Assembly (NCBI RefSeq): GCF_018129385.1
Contig: NZ_JAFCLN010000006.1
Coordinates: 124,001 to 188,000 of the forward strand
Direction of reading: 5' to 3'
Length of the DNA stretch: 64,000 nucleotides
DNA from: Bradyrhizobium lablabi
GTDB lineage: Bacteria; Pseudomonadota; Alphaproteobacteria; Rhizobiales; Xanthobacteraceae
Position 1 is the first letter of the stretch. Each line of letters starts with the position of its first letter. Below the pieces are notes generated by a model. That model ran no database searches. It was not told where the DNA came from and worked only from the letters and a program-made list of their open reading frames with translations. The position numbers and the translations under genes are program-made. Positions 1-7,384 of this stretch are shown in pieces.

Positions 1-2
1 CC

Positions 3-197
3 GGGCATGTTTCGGCCGAAGCCGGTCATCGTGCGCTGTTGGGGGAACTTCGGCTCGATACGCTGCTCGATCTCGGCATGCGGCTGGGCGAGGCCTCTGG
101 CGCCGGCGTTGCCATCCTGGTGCTGCGCGCGGCGCTCGCCTGTCACAACGGGATGGCCACCTTTGCACAAGCCGGCGTTTCCGGCCGCGACGGCTAA
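3..197 (+). CDS. cobT: Nicotinate-nucleotide-dimethylbenzimidazole phosphoribosyltransferase, C-terminal end (partial)
   Basis: The gene enters from the left edge and ends in TAA, so only the last 64 or so residues are present. They contain [27 protein letters not shown] and [15 protein letters not shown], the conserved C-terminal stretch of CobT. CobT makes alpha-ribazole phosphate for the lower ligand loop of cobalamin. The '[11 protein letters not shown]' segment is the recognisable part. The rest of any cob operon lies outside the window, so nothing can be said about its context or regulation. Confidence 0.88.
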   Translation, partial: GHVSAEAGHRALLGELRLDTLLDLGMRLGEASGAGVAILVLRAALACHNGMATFAQAGVSGRDG

Positions 198-232
198 AAC
201 CTTGCTGGGCGCCACGCTTGAGTCTTTTTTTC

Positions 233-283
233 GAGCATGATCCTTTTTGCGAAAACCGGTTTCCACTTTTCGGGATCATGCTC
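233..283. repeat. Palindromic intergenic repeat, 'GAGCATGATC' family
   Basis: The arms GAGCATGATCC and GGATCATGCTC are exact reverse complements, enclosing GAAAACCGGTTTCCAC. A longer relative with the same arms and the same AAAACCGGT core lies at 60292-60420, so this is a dispersed family within the window. It sits between cobT and the next gene and may fold in RNA. Such elements are common in bradyrhizobial genomes. Confidence 0.75.
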
Positions 284-307
284 TAGGTCATGCGGTCTGG
301 TGGTGCG

Positions 308-748
308 ATGACAGCGATGACACGGATCAAGGCGGCTCTTGCCACTCTCGCGCTCTGCGCGGCGATTGCGCCGGCGCGGGCGGATGTGCGCATCCTGGCG
401 AGCCCGGGCGGGGAGGTCGGCCCATTCCTCGAACTGTTCGAGCGCGTGCGCGAATCCGGCGAACGCGTGGTGATCGACGGCCCGTGCCTGTCGGCCTGCA
501 CGCTGGTGTTGAGCACCGTGCCAAGCAATCGCATCTGCGTCACGCGCCGCGCGGTACTCGGCTTCCACGCCGCGCGCTCGATCGACCGCCGCGGACGCAT
601 CTATGCCGAGCCGGAAGCTTCGCAGGCGGTGCTGGAAGCCTATCCCGCTCCGGTACGAAGCTGGATCAGCCGCCGCGGCGGGCTGACGTCGCGGCTGCTG
701 CTGTTGCGCGGCCGCGAGCTTGCGGCGATCTATCCGCGATGCAGGTGA
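308..748 (+). CDS. Exported ClpP/crotonase-fold protein, unknown function
   Basis: A 146-residue protein with a Sec signal peptide (residues 1-25, ending APARA). The body looks like a minimal ClpP/SppA fold: an SPGG turn near residue 33, a putative nucleophile in GPCLSACTLV (Ser62), and a histidine in LGFHAA (His87). Spacing and context of the Ser and His match ClpP-type serine peptidases; an acidic third residue could not be assigned. It is probably a periplasmic peptidase or a non-catalytic relative. I chose the ATG preceded by GGTGG; an ATG 18 bases upstream is also in frame. It stands alone between two repeats. Confidence 0.6.
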   Translation: MTAMTRIKAALATLALCAAIAPARADVRILASPGGEVGPFLELFERVRESGERVVIDGPCLSACTLVLSTVPSNRICVTRRAVLGFHAARSIDRRGRIYAEPEASQAVLEAYPAPVRSWISRRGGLTSRLLLLRGRELAAIYPRCR

Positions 749-758
749 GCACAGGATT

Positions 759-839
759 GTAGGGTGGGTTAGCGCAGCGTAACCCACCATCTTGCTCTCG
801 GCGCCACGCGGTAGGTTACGCTTCGCTAACCCACCCTAC
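759..839. repeat. Inverted repeat, 'GTAGGGTGGGTTAGCG' family
   Basis: The left arm GTAGGGTGGGTTAGCG is the exact reverse complement of the right arm CGCTAACCCACCCTAC, with further pairing inside (GTAACCC/GGTTAC). It lies between convergent genes. A related but more diverged element is at 5790-5897. Confidence 0.75.
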
Positions 840-851
840 GCATCATTCTGA

Positions 852-1262
852 TCACATCTCTTGCGGGCAGTTCACCATCCAGGGGATGCCGAACTGGTCG
901 ATACACATGCCAAAGCCCTTTGAGAAAAACGTCTTGCCGAACGGCATGGTCACGGTGCCGCCTTCGGCCAGCGCCTTGAACCGCTTCTCGGCATCCGTGG
1001 GGTCCTCGACCTGTAGCGAGACCGAAATGCCCTGCGGCTTCTGATAATGGCCGGGCGGCGCGTCGGCGGCCATCAAGACTTCACCGTCGATGGTGATCTG
1101 CGCGTGCATCAGCTTGTTCTTGTAGTCGGGCGGGGTTTGCATTTCCGGCGGGCCGTCTCCCCAGGGGTACTTGCCCTCGATCTTGGCGCCGAGCACCTTC
1201 TCATAATACTTCAGTGCCGCCTCGCAATTGCCGTTGAAGGAAAGATAGGGATTGAGCTGCAT
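852..1262 (-). CDS. VOC family protein, PhnB-like
   Basis: A 136-residue one-domain protein of the vicinal oxygen chelate fold. It begins MQLNPYLSFNGNCEAALKYY, the usual PhnB/'3-demethylubiquinone-methyltransferase-like' start, and contains YEKVLGAKI and a C-terminal DQFGIPWMVN strand typical of the family. The substrate is unknown. It is the last gene of a run on this strand behind an ECF42 sigma factor (YCII, sigma, DoxX, SRPBCC, VOC), although a repeat separates it from the SRPBCC gene. PhnB/VOC, YCII and SRPBCC proteins are common companions of such sigma factors, which suggests a shared stress regulon. Confidence 0.75.
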   Translation of the reverse strand: MQLNPYLSFNGNCEAALKYYEKVLGAKIEGKYPWGDGPPEMQTPPDYKNKLMHAQITIDGEVLMAADAPPGHYQKPQGISVSLQVEDPTDAEKRFKALAEGGTVTMPFGKTFFSKGFGMCIDQFGIPWMVNCPQEM

Positions 1263-1296
1263 CGTTTTGCTCCTTGGTTGGTAACTTCCGCGTCCC

Positions 1297-1427
1297 CCGG
1301 CTGTCGTCCCGGCGAACGCCGGGACCCATAACCAGAGGGCCTAATTTTTGCGAAGCCGTCGACTACCATTTTCAAACAACTTCCGCCGCGGCGGATGGAT
1401 CCCGACGTTCGCCGGGACGACAGCCGG
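1297..1427. repeat. Inverted repeat, 'GTCGTCCCGG...CGGGACGAC' family
   Basis: Arms of about 30 bases are nearly perfect reverse complements: CCGGCTGTCGTCCCGGCGAA on the left, and TTCGCCGGGACGACAGCCGG on the right. The middle is GC-rich and non-coding. The same family appears at 8036-8173 and as half a copy at 52955-53002. It lies between the SRPBCC and VOC genes and could weaken co-transcription. Confidence 0.75.
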
Positions 1428-1448
1428 CAGGTACGGGGACATCAGGCC

Positions 1449-1985
1449 TCACTTCTCCGTGAGTGTTTTCAGACTTGCGAGGCCGGTTTCAAAGTCCTTG
1501 CCGATCATCTTGTCGAAGTTCATGAACACCTGCATGACCTTCGACATGAAGGGTGCAGGCCCGCGCATCAGCCAGTGGACATTCGTGCTACTTCCCTGCG
1601 GCAGCATTGTGAATTCGGCGGTGTTGTGCGCCTCGAACGGCGTGAAGAAATCGAGCTTGATGACGAGCTTTGACGGCGCGTTCGCTTCCAGGATCTCCAT
1701 GCGGCCCGACCCGACGTTCTTGTTGCCTTGCCAGGCGTAGACCGCGCCCTTGCCGCGCTCGGCGCCGCCAAAGGTACGCTTGAGCGCGGGGTCGCGGTGT
1801 TCCCACGGCGACCAGTGCGTCCACTGATGGAAATCCGAGAGCACCGCAAAGATCTTTTCCGCCGGCGCGTTGATGGTGGCGCTGCGCTCGATGCGAAACG
1901 TATCGGGTTTGGTCGCGGCGAGGATCAGGATGACGGCAATCGCGACCGCCAGCACGATGGCGATGATGATAATGACTTCAAACAT
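1449..1985 (-). CDS. Membrane-anchored SRPBCC (START/polyketide-cyclase-like) protein
   Basis: A 178-residue protein that starts with one hydrophobic helix (residues 2-24, IIIIAIVLAVAIAVILIL). An SRPBCC domain follows, opening with RSATINAPAEKIFAVLSDF and continuing HQWTHWSPW. The family binds hydrophobic ligands in a helix-grip pocket; the ligand here cannot be predicted. The N-terminal helix suggests it acts at the inner membrane, probably facing the periplasm. It lies downstream of DoxX and the ECF42 sigma gene and is likely part of the same stress-related set. Confidence 0.72.
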   Translation of the reverse strand: MFEVIIIIAIVLAVAIAVILILAATKPDTFRIERSATINAPAEKIFAVLSDFHQWTHWSPWEHRDPALKRTFGGAERGKGAVYAWQGNKNVGSGRMEILEANAPSKLVIKLDFFTPFEAHNTAEFTMLPQGSSTNVHWLMRGPAPFMSKVMQVFMNFDKMIGKDFETGLASLKTLTEK

Positions 1986-2036
1986 GGCAGGCTCCGTATC
2001 ATCGATGTGGGAACATTGAACGGAATTTCCGGCAAG

Positions 2037-2465
2037 TCAGCGGCGGAACGGCAACAGCGAACGCAAGTCTCTGTCGCGCAGCCACAGGCCGCCCCACACC
2101 ATCAGGCCGAGATAGAGGCCGAACAGCGTATGGGTGAACAGCGGACTGCCGATCCGCACATGCGAGGCCATCGCACCGCCAAGGTAGCCGGTCAGCAAAA
2201 TTGCTCCGAGGATCGAGGTCGGCGGCAGCGCATAGAGCGCGGTGCAGACGATGGTGACGATGCCGAGGCTGCGCGCCAGGCTTTCGCTTCCGCCATAGCC
2301 CATCTTGTCCATCGTTTCCGTGACAATGGGCCATGGCACCAGCTTGATGGCGCCGTCGAACAGCAGGAAGACGATGACCAGGGTGCTCAGCACGCGGCCG
2401 GTCCAGCGCGCGGGTTTTGAGATGTCGGCGGTCTGGCTGGCCGCGGCGGTGGTGATGATCGTCAT
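2037..2465 (-). CDS. DoxX-like family membrane protein
   Basis: A 142-residue protein with four predicted membrane helices (around VLSTLVIVFLLFDGAIKL, LGIVTIVCTALYALP, LGAILLTGYLGGAMASHV, and LFGLYLGLMVWGGLWL). The pattern LLFDGAIKL followed by GYLGGAMASHVR is typical of the DoxX-like group. The family is linked to redox stress and respiration, but the reaction is usually unknown. I chose the ATG that opens MTIITTAAASQT; a longer reading would run through the upstream palindrome. It follows the sigma factor gene and precedes the SRPBCC gene on the same strand. Confidence 0.75.
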   Translation of the reverse strand: MTIITTAAASQTADISKPARWTGRVLSTLVIVFLLFDGAIKLVPWPIVTETMDKMGYGGSESLARSLGIVTIVCTALYALPPTSILGAILLTGYLGGAMASHVRIGSPLFTHTLFGLYLGLMVWGGLWLRDRDLRSLLPFRR

Positions 2466-2555
2466 GGTCGGCTCCGTCAGGGGATTGGTTGATCTCAACC
2501 ACATGACGAACGGAGATGGCGGGATGCGACAGATCGGGTGAAATTTATTTGGTTT

Positions 2556-2586
2556 CGTCATGGCCGGGCTTGTCCCGGCCATGACG
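2556..2586. repeat. Short perfect palindrome, 'CGTCATGGCCGGG' family
   Basis: CGTCATGGCCGGG and CCCGGCCATGACG pair over 13 bases around a five-base loop CTTGT. It lies between the sigma factor stop and the DoxX gene. A longer copy with the same arm is at 48588-48677. It could form an mRNA hairpin inside the operon, reducing read-through or stabilising the upstream message. Confidence 0.7.
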
Positions 2587-2602
2587 ACGGCAACAGTTTG
2601 GT

Positions 2603-3874
2603 CTATTTCGCCGCCTTGGCCGCTGTTGGCTTGCTGTCGCGTATCAGCCGGTCCAGATGCATGCGAATGTGCGCGGCTTCCGCCGAGGTGTTGGCGAGCG
2701 CGATCGCGCGGTCGAAGGCGATGCGGGCTTCGTCGTTGCGTTCGAGCTGCATCAGCAGCGCGCCGCGCACGCCGAAATAATGAAAATAGTTCGACAGGCG
2801 CGCGGCCAGCGGCTCGATCATGTCGAGCGCCGCCTGCGGGCCGCGCACTTTTGACACCGCGACCGCGCGGTTGAGCGTGACCACCGGCGAGGGCTGCATC
2901 ACTTCGAGCGCGCCATAGAGCAGGTCGATCTGGGTCCAGTCGGTCTCCTCCGGCTTTTCAGCGCGCGCATGCAATGCCGATATCGCGGCCTGCACCTGAT
3001 AGGGCCCGCTGCGGCGATGACGCATTGCCTTGTCGATCAGCGCCAGCCCTTCGTTGATCATCGGCTTGTTCCACAACGAGCGGTCCTGGTCGTCGAGCAG
3101 GATCACCGCGCCGTTCTCGTCAAACCGCGCCGCCGTGCGAGCATGCTGTAGCAACAGCAGCGCCGTCAGCCCCATGATCTCGGGCTCGCTCTGGAACAGC
3201 CGCAGCAATAGCCGCGCGAGGCGAATGGCCTCCTCGCACAGGGGCGAGCGGATTTCCGCGGTGTCGCCGCTGGCGGAATAGCCTTCGTTGAAGATCAGGT
3301 AGATCATCGCCGCGACCGCGGCGAGCCGCTCGGAGCGCTCGACCGCGCCCGGCGTTTCGAACGGCACCCTGGCTTCGGCGACGCGTGCTTTCGCGCGCGT
3401 AATGCGCTGCTCCATCGCGGCTTCGCTGACCAGGAAGGCACGCGCGATCTGTTTGACGGAGAGGCCGGAGACGATGCGCAGCGCGAGCGCGATCTGCTGC
3501 GTTGCGGGCAAATCCGGATGACAGCAGATGAACAGCAGCCGCAGGATGTCGTCGCGGTAGTGCGAGCCGTCCAGCCGCTCGGCGATCGCATCCTCGGCAT
3601 CGCCGAGATCTGAGATCGCCTGCTCTTCCGGCAGCGCCTCCTGCTTGCGGTTGCGCCGGACCTCGTCGATCGCGACGTTGCGGCCGACCATGATCAGCCA
3701 TGCGGCGGGATCGCGCGGCGGGCCGTTGGCCGGCCAGGTCTTCAGCGCGCGCAGGCAGGCGTTTTGATAGGCTTCCTCGGCGGTATCGAGATTGCGGAAA
3801 TAGCGCAGCAGCGCACCGACCGCCTGGGGGCGCGCCGAGGTCAGCGCAGTGTCGATCCAGGCGGTATCGGTCAT
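2603..3874 (-). CDS. RNA polymerase sigma factor, ECF42 type, with C-terminal TPR-like domain
   Basis: At 423 residues this is much longer than a classical ECF sigma (about 180). Region 2 covers roughly residues 15-80 (LRYFRNLDTAEEAYQ, AWLIMVGRNVAIDEVRR). Region 4 lies around residues 120-165 (ALRIVSGLSVKQIARAF, MEQRITRAKARV). A long helical DUF6596/TPR-like extension follows (IYLIFNEGYSAS, VTLNRAVAVSKV). This architecture, plus the upstream YCII/DGPF gene, is the hallmark of ECF42. These factors have no anti-sigma partner; the C-terminal extension is thought to control them. Its start overlaps the YCII stop as ATGA, so the two are translationally coupled. Confidence 0.88.
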   Translation of the reverse strand: MTDTAWIDTALTSARPQAVGALLRYFRNLDTAEEAYQNACLRALKTWPANGPPRDPAAWLIMVGRNVAIDEVRRNRKQEALPEEQAISDLGDAEDAIAERLDGSHYRDDILRLLFICCHPDLPATQQIALALRIVSGLSVKQIARAFLVSEAAMEQRITRAKARVAEARVPFETPGAVERSERLAAVAAMIYLIFNEGYSASGDTAEIRSPLCEEAIRLARLLLRLFQSEPEIMGLTALLLLQHARTAARFDENGAVILLDDQDRSLWNKPMINEGLALIDKAMRHRRSGPYQVQAAISALHARAEKPEETDWTQIDLLYGALEVMQPSPVVTLNRAVAVSKVRGPQAALDMIEPLAARLSNYFHYFGVRGALLMQLERNDEARIAFDRAIALANTSAEAAHIRMHLDRLIRDSKPTAAKAAK

Positions 3875-4239
3875 GCCGGCACACTCCCGGGCACGAAGGT
3901 GCCGACGGGGCGGATCTCATAGGCGCCGCCGGGATTGGCCCTGCCGAGATCGCGCGCGACTTCGAGCGCTTCATCGAGGTTCTTGCAATCGACGAGATAG
4001 AAGCCGAGCAGTTGTTCCTTGGTCTCCGCGAACGGACCATCCAGCACCAGCGGCGGATCGTCCTTGCGCAGCGTGGTGGCCGCGGTGGTCGGCAGCAGCC
4101 GCGCGACCGGGCCGAGCCGGCCCTGCTTGCGCAGATTGTCCTGAACGACGGCGAGCTTTTTCATGACGGCGGCGTCCTGCTCCTTGGTCCAGGAGCCGAC
4201 GGCGTCTTCGTCGTTATAGCAAAGGATGGCGTACAGCAT
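3871..4239 (-). CDS. YCII-related (DGPF domain) protein
   Basis: A 122-residue single-domain protein with a ferredoxin-like YCII fold. It starts MLYAILCYNDEDAVGSWT and contains VLDGPFAETKEQLLGFYLVD, the DGPF motif that names the group, then EIRPVGTF near the end. It is the first gene of the ECF42 operon, with ATGA overlap into the sigma gene. Members are the constant partners of ECF42 sigma factors, but their biochemical role is not settled. Confidence 0.85.
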   Translation of the reverse strand: MLYAILCYNDEDAVGSWTKEQDAAVMKKLAVVQDNLRKQGRLGPVARLLPTTAATTLRKDDPPLVLDGPFAETKEQLLGFYLVDCKNLDEALEVARDLGRANPGGAYEIRPVGTFVPGSVPA

Positions 4240-4293
4240 GCGGCAGGTAACTCCTCGTCTTGAAGACGGGGGAATATGCCTGCTGCCGACAGC

Positions 4294-4331
4294 GAAGCGG
4301 AAGAAATTTTCGGGGAAATTTCTTCCGCTTC
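4294..4331. other. Perfect 16-bp stem-loop between an exported-protein gene and the ECF42 operon
   Basis: GAAGCGGAAGAAATTT and AAATTTCTTCCGCTTC are exact reverse complements around a six-base TCGGGG loop. It lies after the stop of the small exported protein gene and before the YCII start, all on the minus strand. There is no T-run outside the stem, so it is not a classical intrinsic terminator. It may be a hairpin at the 3' end of the upstream message or a site controlling the ECF42 operon. Confidence 0.6.
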
Positions 4332-4361
4332 AGCAGGGAACTTCAGCGAGACGCGATCGGC

Positions 4362-4730
4362 TTACCAGTACACGCCATACTTGGCGGCGATGCGGCGGGC
4401 CTTCTGTTCGTCGCTCTCGCGACGGACCTTCTTCACCGGCTTTGACGGCTTCGCTTCGGTGGTCTTGGTCTTGGTGTCGGCTGCGGGTTCGGTCGTGGTC
4501 GTCGTGGTGGCAGCCGGAGCTTCCGCCGGGGCGGGAGCCTGCGCCTGAACCGGGGCGGCCGTCTCGGCCGGCGGGGCGGCCGCCTGGGCGAGCTGCATCG
4601 ACACCTGGGTGATCGGCTTGGCCGGTTCGGTCATGGCGACGCCAGCCAGGCTAAGGCTGCGGGTCTCGCCGGCCTGAGCGGCAGCGCCGGTCGCCAGCAG
4701 GAGGGCGGAAATCAGGATCAATTTGCGCAT
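4362..4730 (-). CDS. Small exported Ala/Pro/Thr-rich protein, unknown
   Basis: A 122-residue protein with a clear signal peptide (MRKLILISALLLATGAAAQAG). A low-complexity linker rich in A, P, T and E follows (residues 45-95). The C-terminus is basic and ends RRIAAKYGVYW. No catalytic motif is visible. It resembles small periplasmic proteins common in rhizobia whose role is unknown. It is probably monocistronic, with a hairpin after its stop. Confidence 0.6.
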   Translation of the reverse strand: MRKLILISALLLATGAAAQAGETRSLSLAGVAMTEPAKPITQVSMQLAQAAAPPAETAAPVQAQAPAPAEAPAATTTTTTEPAADTKTKTTEAKPSKPVKKVRRESDEQKARRIAAKYGVYW

Positions 4731-4820
4731 GTGAAGTCTCCCTTGTTTGATGAGGGGAGACTACGCGAGCGGCTTTTTCTGTTATGTGACTGACGTCACG
4801 CAAGCTTGGGGTTTACGAAA

Positions 4821-5786
4821 ATGACAAAAGGCGCGCTCGCCATCCTCGTCCATGGCGGGACCGAAAACTGGTCGCCACAGCGCTGGAAAGGCCGGTTTGA
4901 CGACGTCTGCCGCGACCGGCGCGTGATCCTGCTGCCGGATGCATCGTTCGACCCGGCCGAGGTGCATTTTGCCGCAGTGTGGAAGCCAAAGCCGGGGGAA
5001 CTGGCGTCGTTTCCGAACCTGCGCGTGATTTTCAATCTCGGCGCCGGCGTCGACGCGCTGATGGCGGACAAATCGCTGCCCGACGTGCCGCTGGTGCGGG
5101 TGGCGGTCGCCGACCTGACCGAGCGGATGACGGAATATGTCGTGCTGCACGTGCTGATGCATCACCGCCAGGAATTGTACTTGCGCGACAGCCAGCGCGA
5201 GAAACGCTGGCAACCAAAATTCCAGTGGGCGGCCAATGCCGTCACGGTCGGCATCATGGGGCTGGGCACGCTGGGCGCGCATTCGGCCGACGTGCTGCGC
5301 CGCATCGGCTTTCGCGTCACGGGCTGGAGCAGCAGCCCGAAGCAGATCGAGGGCGTCGAATGCTTTCACGGCGCGGCGCAGCTTGATGCGTTCTTGCAGC
5401 GAACCGATATCCTGGTGTGCCTGCTGCCGCTCACGGCAGAGACACGGCACATCCTCAATCACGATGTGTTTGCCAAATTGAATCGAACGAGCCCGCTGGG
5501 CGCGCCGGTGCTGATCAATGCCGGCCGCGGCGGATTGCAGAACGAGGCCGATATCTTGCGCTGCCTCGACGACGGCACGCTGGGAGCCGCCTCGCTCGAT
5601 GTCTATGAGACCGAGCCCTTGCCGGCGGACAGCCCGTTCTGGAGCCATCCGAAGGTCGTGCTGACACCGCATAATGCGGCGGATACCGATCCGGATGAGA
5701 TATCAAAATATGTGGCGCGGCAGATCGAGCGGTTCGAAGCGGGCGGCGCGCTGGAGAATGTGGTGGACCGCAAGCGGGGGTATTGA
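4821..5786 (+). CDS. ghrA: D-2-hydroxyacid dehydrogenase, glyoxylate/hydroxypyruvate reductase A type
   Basis: A 321-residue cytoplasmic NAD(P)-dependent dehydrogenase. The nucleotide-binding loop is GIMGLGTLGAHSADVL. The catalytic Arg is in INAGRGG, Glu in YETEPLP and His in LTPHNAADT, so the full D-2-hydroxyacid dehydrogenase triad is present. The arrangement matches GhrA, which reduces glyoxylate and hydroxypyruvate. I chose the ATG with a GGGG just upstream; an in-frame TTG five codons earlier is less likely. It stands alone, divergent from the small exported protein gene. Confidence 0.85.
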   Translation: MTKGALAILVHGGTENWSPQRWKGRFDDVCRDRRVILLPDASFDPAEVHFAAVWKPKPGELASFPNLRVIFNLGAGVDALMADKSLPDVPLVRVAVADLTERMTEYVVLHVLMHHRQELYLRDSQREKRWQPKFQWAANAVTVGIMGLGTLGAHSADVLRRIGFRVTGWSSSPKQIEGVECFHGAAQLDAFLQRTDILVCLLPLTAETRHILNHDVFAKLNRTSPLGAPVLINAGRGGLQNEADILRCLDDGTLGAASLDVYETEPLPADSPFWSHPKVVLTPHNAADTDPDEISKYVARQIERFEAGGALENVVDRKRGY

Positions 5787-5789
5787 GTC

Positions 5790-5897
5790 GCAGGGTGGGT
5801 AGAGCCAACGGGTCGCGCGAATGCGCGCCCAATGACAGGCTCCGCGAAACCCACCGCCCCTCACATGATGGGTTTCGCTTCGCTCTACCCATCCTAC
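5790..5897. repeat. Imperfect inverted repeat, GGTGGGTAGAG family
   Basis: Left segment GCAGGGTGGGTAGAGC and right segment GCTCTACCCATCCTACG pair imperfectly, with internal TGGGTTTCGC/GCGAAACCCA pairing. It starts just after the ghrA stop and may act as its 3' end. It resembles the element at 759-839 in its TAGGGTGGGT arm. Confidence 0.65.
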
Positions 5898-5918
5898 GCA
5901 GGACTTACGGAGCCACCG

Positions 5919-6506
5919 TCAATACCTGCGGCCACCCATGAACTGCGGTGTTTGGCCGGGCAGCAAGGGCGATCGGATGTCGCTGTCGACGCGGCCTGCC
6001 CCGGACATGTCGGTATAGCCGACACCGAGCGACAGGCTGAGATTGGACGTCGGCCGGAATTCGATGCCGGTGTTGACGTTGTAGCCGGGCACGGTGCCCG
6101 AGGTATTTTCGAAGGCCGCAAAGGGACTGCTGGGTCCCGGGCCGACGTCGAACTTCATCGTGTTGAGACCGCCATAGATCGACAGCGGCGCGTTCTTGAA
6201 GTCATAGCCGAACTTCATGCCTTCGTAGGAGAGCGAGCCGAGACCGTTGAAGGCCGCGGCGCGGTTGAGGCCGTACATGCCAAGGCCCATGTCGCTGCGC
6301 CCGCCGCCAATAAAGAAGCCGTTCGGAAATTTGTACTTGGCGATGCCGTTGGAATTTTCATCGGAACTCAGCGTGCCGCCGAAACCGATCGACCAGCTCT
6401 CCATCCAGTAAGGCACAGCGGTAGCCTGGGCGTGGGCGATTCTCGCGCCCGAACCGAGCGCCGCCAGGACGAAAGCGAGAGTTAGACTGCGTCGAACGAT
6501 GGTCAT
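5919..6506 (-). CDS. Outer-membrane beta-barrel-like exported protein
   Basis: A protein of about 195 residues. The signal peptide is MTIVRRSLTLAFVLAALGS with cleavage near AHAQA. The mature part has alternating hydrophobic and polar strands with glycines (SIGFGGTLSS, GIEFRPTSNLSLSLGVGYTD), as in small eight-stranded barrels of the OmpA/opacity kind. The last residues are GGRRY rather than a terminal Phe. I chose the second of two nearby ATGs because it directly opens a typical signal peptide; the other lies six bases upstream. It is next to the tetR gene on the same strand. Confidence 0.6.
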   Translation of the reverse strand: MTIVRRSLTLAFVLAALGSGARIAHAQATAVPYWMESWSIGFGGTLSSDENSNGIAKYKFPNGFFIGGGRSDMGLGMYGLNRAAAFNGLGSLSYEGMKFGYDFKNAPLSIYGGLNTMKFDVGPGPSSPFAAFENTSGTVPGYNVNTGIEFRPTSNLSLSLGVGYTDMSGAGRVDSDIRSPLLPGQTPQFMGGRRY

Positions 6507-6599
6507 CTGCATTACCGCCAAGTGCCGCAAATATACGCACCGGACCTCCGGAAGGCCAGCGCGACCATCGGCACGTTCCTTGACCCGATTTCGCCGCAA

Positions 6600-7280
6600 T
6601 TACTTCTTCGGCCCGCACATCATATCGAGCGCGCTGGCGACGATGGCGTCGAGCTCGGCGCGCGAGACCTGCACGCGGGCGCGGACTGCGATGGTGTGCA
6701 GCGTGGCCGAGGCGAGCAGCGCCAGCGTTTGCGGATTGGCCGAAGCGGCAAGTTCGCCGCGCTCCTGGCCGCGCTTGAAGATGCGCGCGAAGAAGCGGTC
6801 GGTCTCCACCAGCCCCGTCGACGCCATTTCGCGAATGGCTGGATCGAACACGGCTTCGGAAGCGGCCGTCATCACGGTGAAACAGCCGCGCGGGCCGTCC
6901 TTGCCCGACAGGTACATGTCGAGTGCGATCGCATAGATCTTCTCCAGCATTTCGCGCAGCGGCAGGTCGGCGGCGAAGGCTTCGCCCATCCGCTGCCGCG
7001 CTCGATTGCGGTAGCTCTCGTAGCTCTTGATGTAGAGCTCGCGCTTGTCGCCGAACGCGCCGTAAAGGCTCGGCCGGTTCATGCCGGTCGCGGCGGAGAG
7101 ATCGTCGAGCGAGGTCGCGGCAAAGCCCTCTTTCCAGAACACGTCGAGCGCGCGCGCCAGCGCCACCTCGGGCTCATAGGCGCGCGGGCGGCCGCGGCGC
7201 TTTGGCTCAGCGATGGCGGCAGATGGCGGCATCTGCTTCGGCCGGGAGCGGCCCGTGGGCGGATTTCTTTTTTGTACCAT
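6600..7280 (-). CDS. TetR family transcriptional regulator
   Basis: A 226-residue regulator. A basic N-terminus (KRRGRPRAYEP) precedes a TetR helix-turn-helix (ALDVFWKEGFAATSLDDLSA, MNRPSLYGAFGDKRELY, about residues 40-90). The ligand-binding domain contains GPRGCFTVMTAASEA, as in the TetR branch that responds to electrophiles or aromatics. It is divergent from a glutathione S-transferase gene across a 104-base region carrying a 16-bp palindrome. This suggests it represses itself and the GST. Confidence 0.85.
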   Translation of the reverse strand: MVQKRNPPTGRSRPKQMPPSAAIAEPKRRGRPRAYEPEVALARALDVFWKEGFAATSLDDLSAATGMNRPSLYGAFGDKRELYIKSYESYRNRARQRMGEAFAADLPLREMLEKIYAIALDMYLSGKDGPRGCFTVMTAASEAVFDPAIREMASTGLVETDRFFARIFKRGQERGELAASANPQTLALLASATLHTIAVRARVQVSRAELDAIVASALDMMCGPKK

Positions 7281-7302
7281 TTCGCAAAATAATCCTTGAC
7301 GC

Positions 7303-7318
7303 CCGCATAATTATGCGG
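7303..7318. promoter_or_regulatory. Perfect palindromic operator candidate between tetR and gst
   Basis: CCGCATAATTATGCGG is a perfect 16-bp palindrome in the divergent intergenic region. It starts three bases after TTGAC(G), a possible -35 for the gst promoter. A second, outer pair, GTACC at 7274 and GGTAC at 7322, flanks it. This is the expected position for the TetR-family binding site, repressing both promoters. Confidence 0.6.
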
Positions 7319-7384
7319 AACGGTACATAAATCAAGCGCGCTTGCTAGACCCTCAGGAAACCGAAATTACCCAAGGAGATTCTC

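Noticed and set aside
4786..4799. GTGAC-TGAC-GTCAC inverted repeat upstream of ghrA as an operator
   Set aside because: Arms of five bases are likely by chance, and no regulator is nearby.
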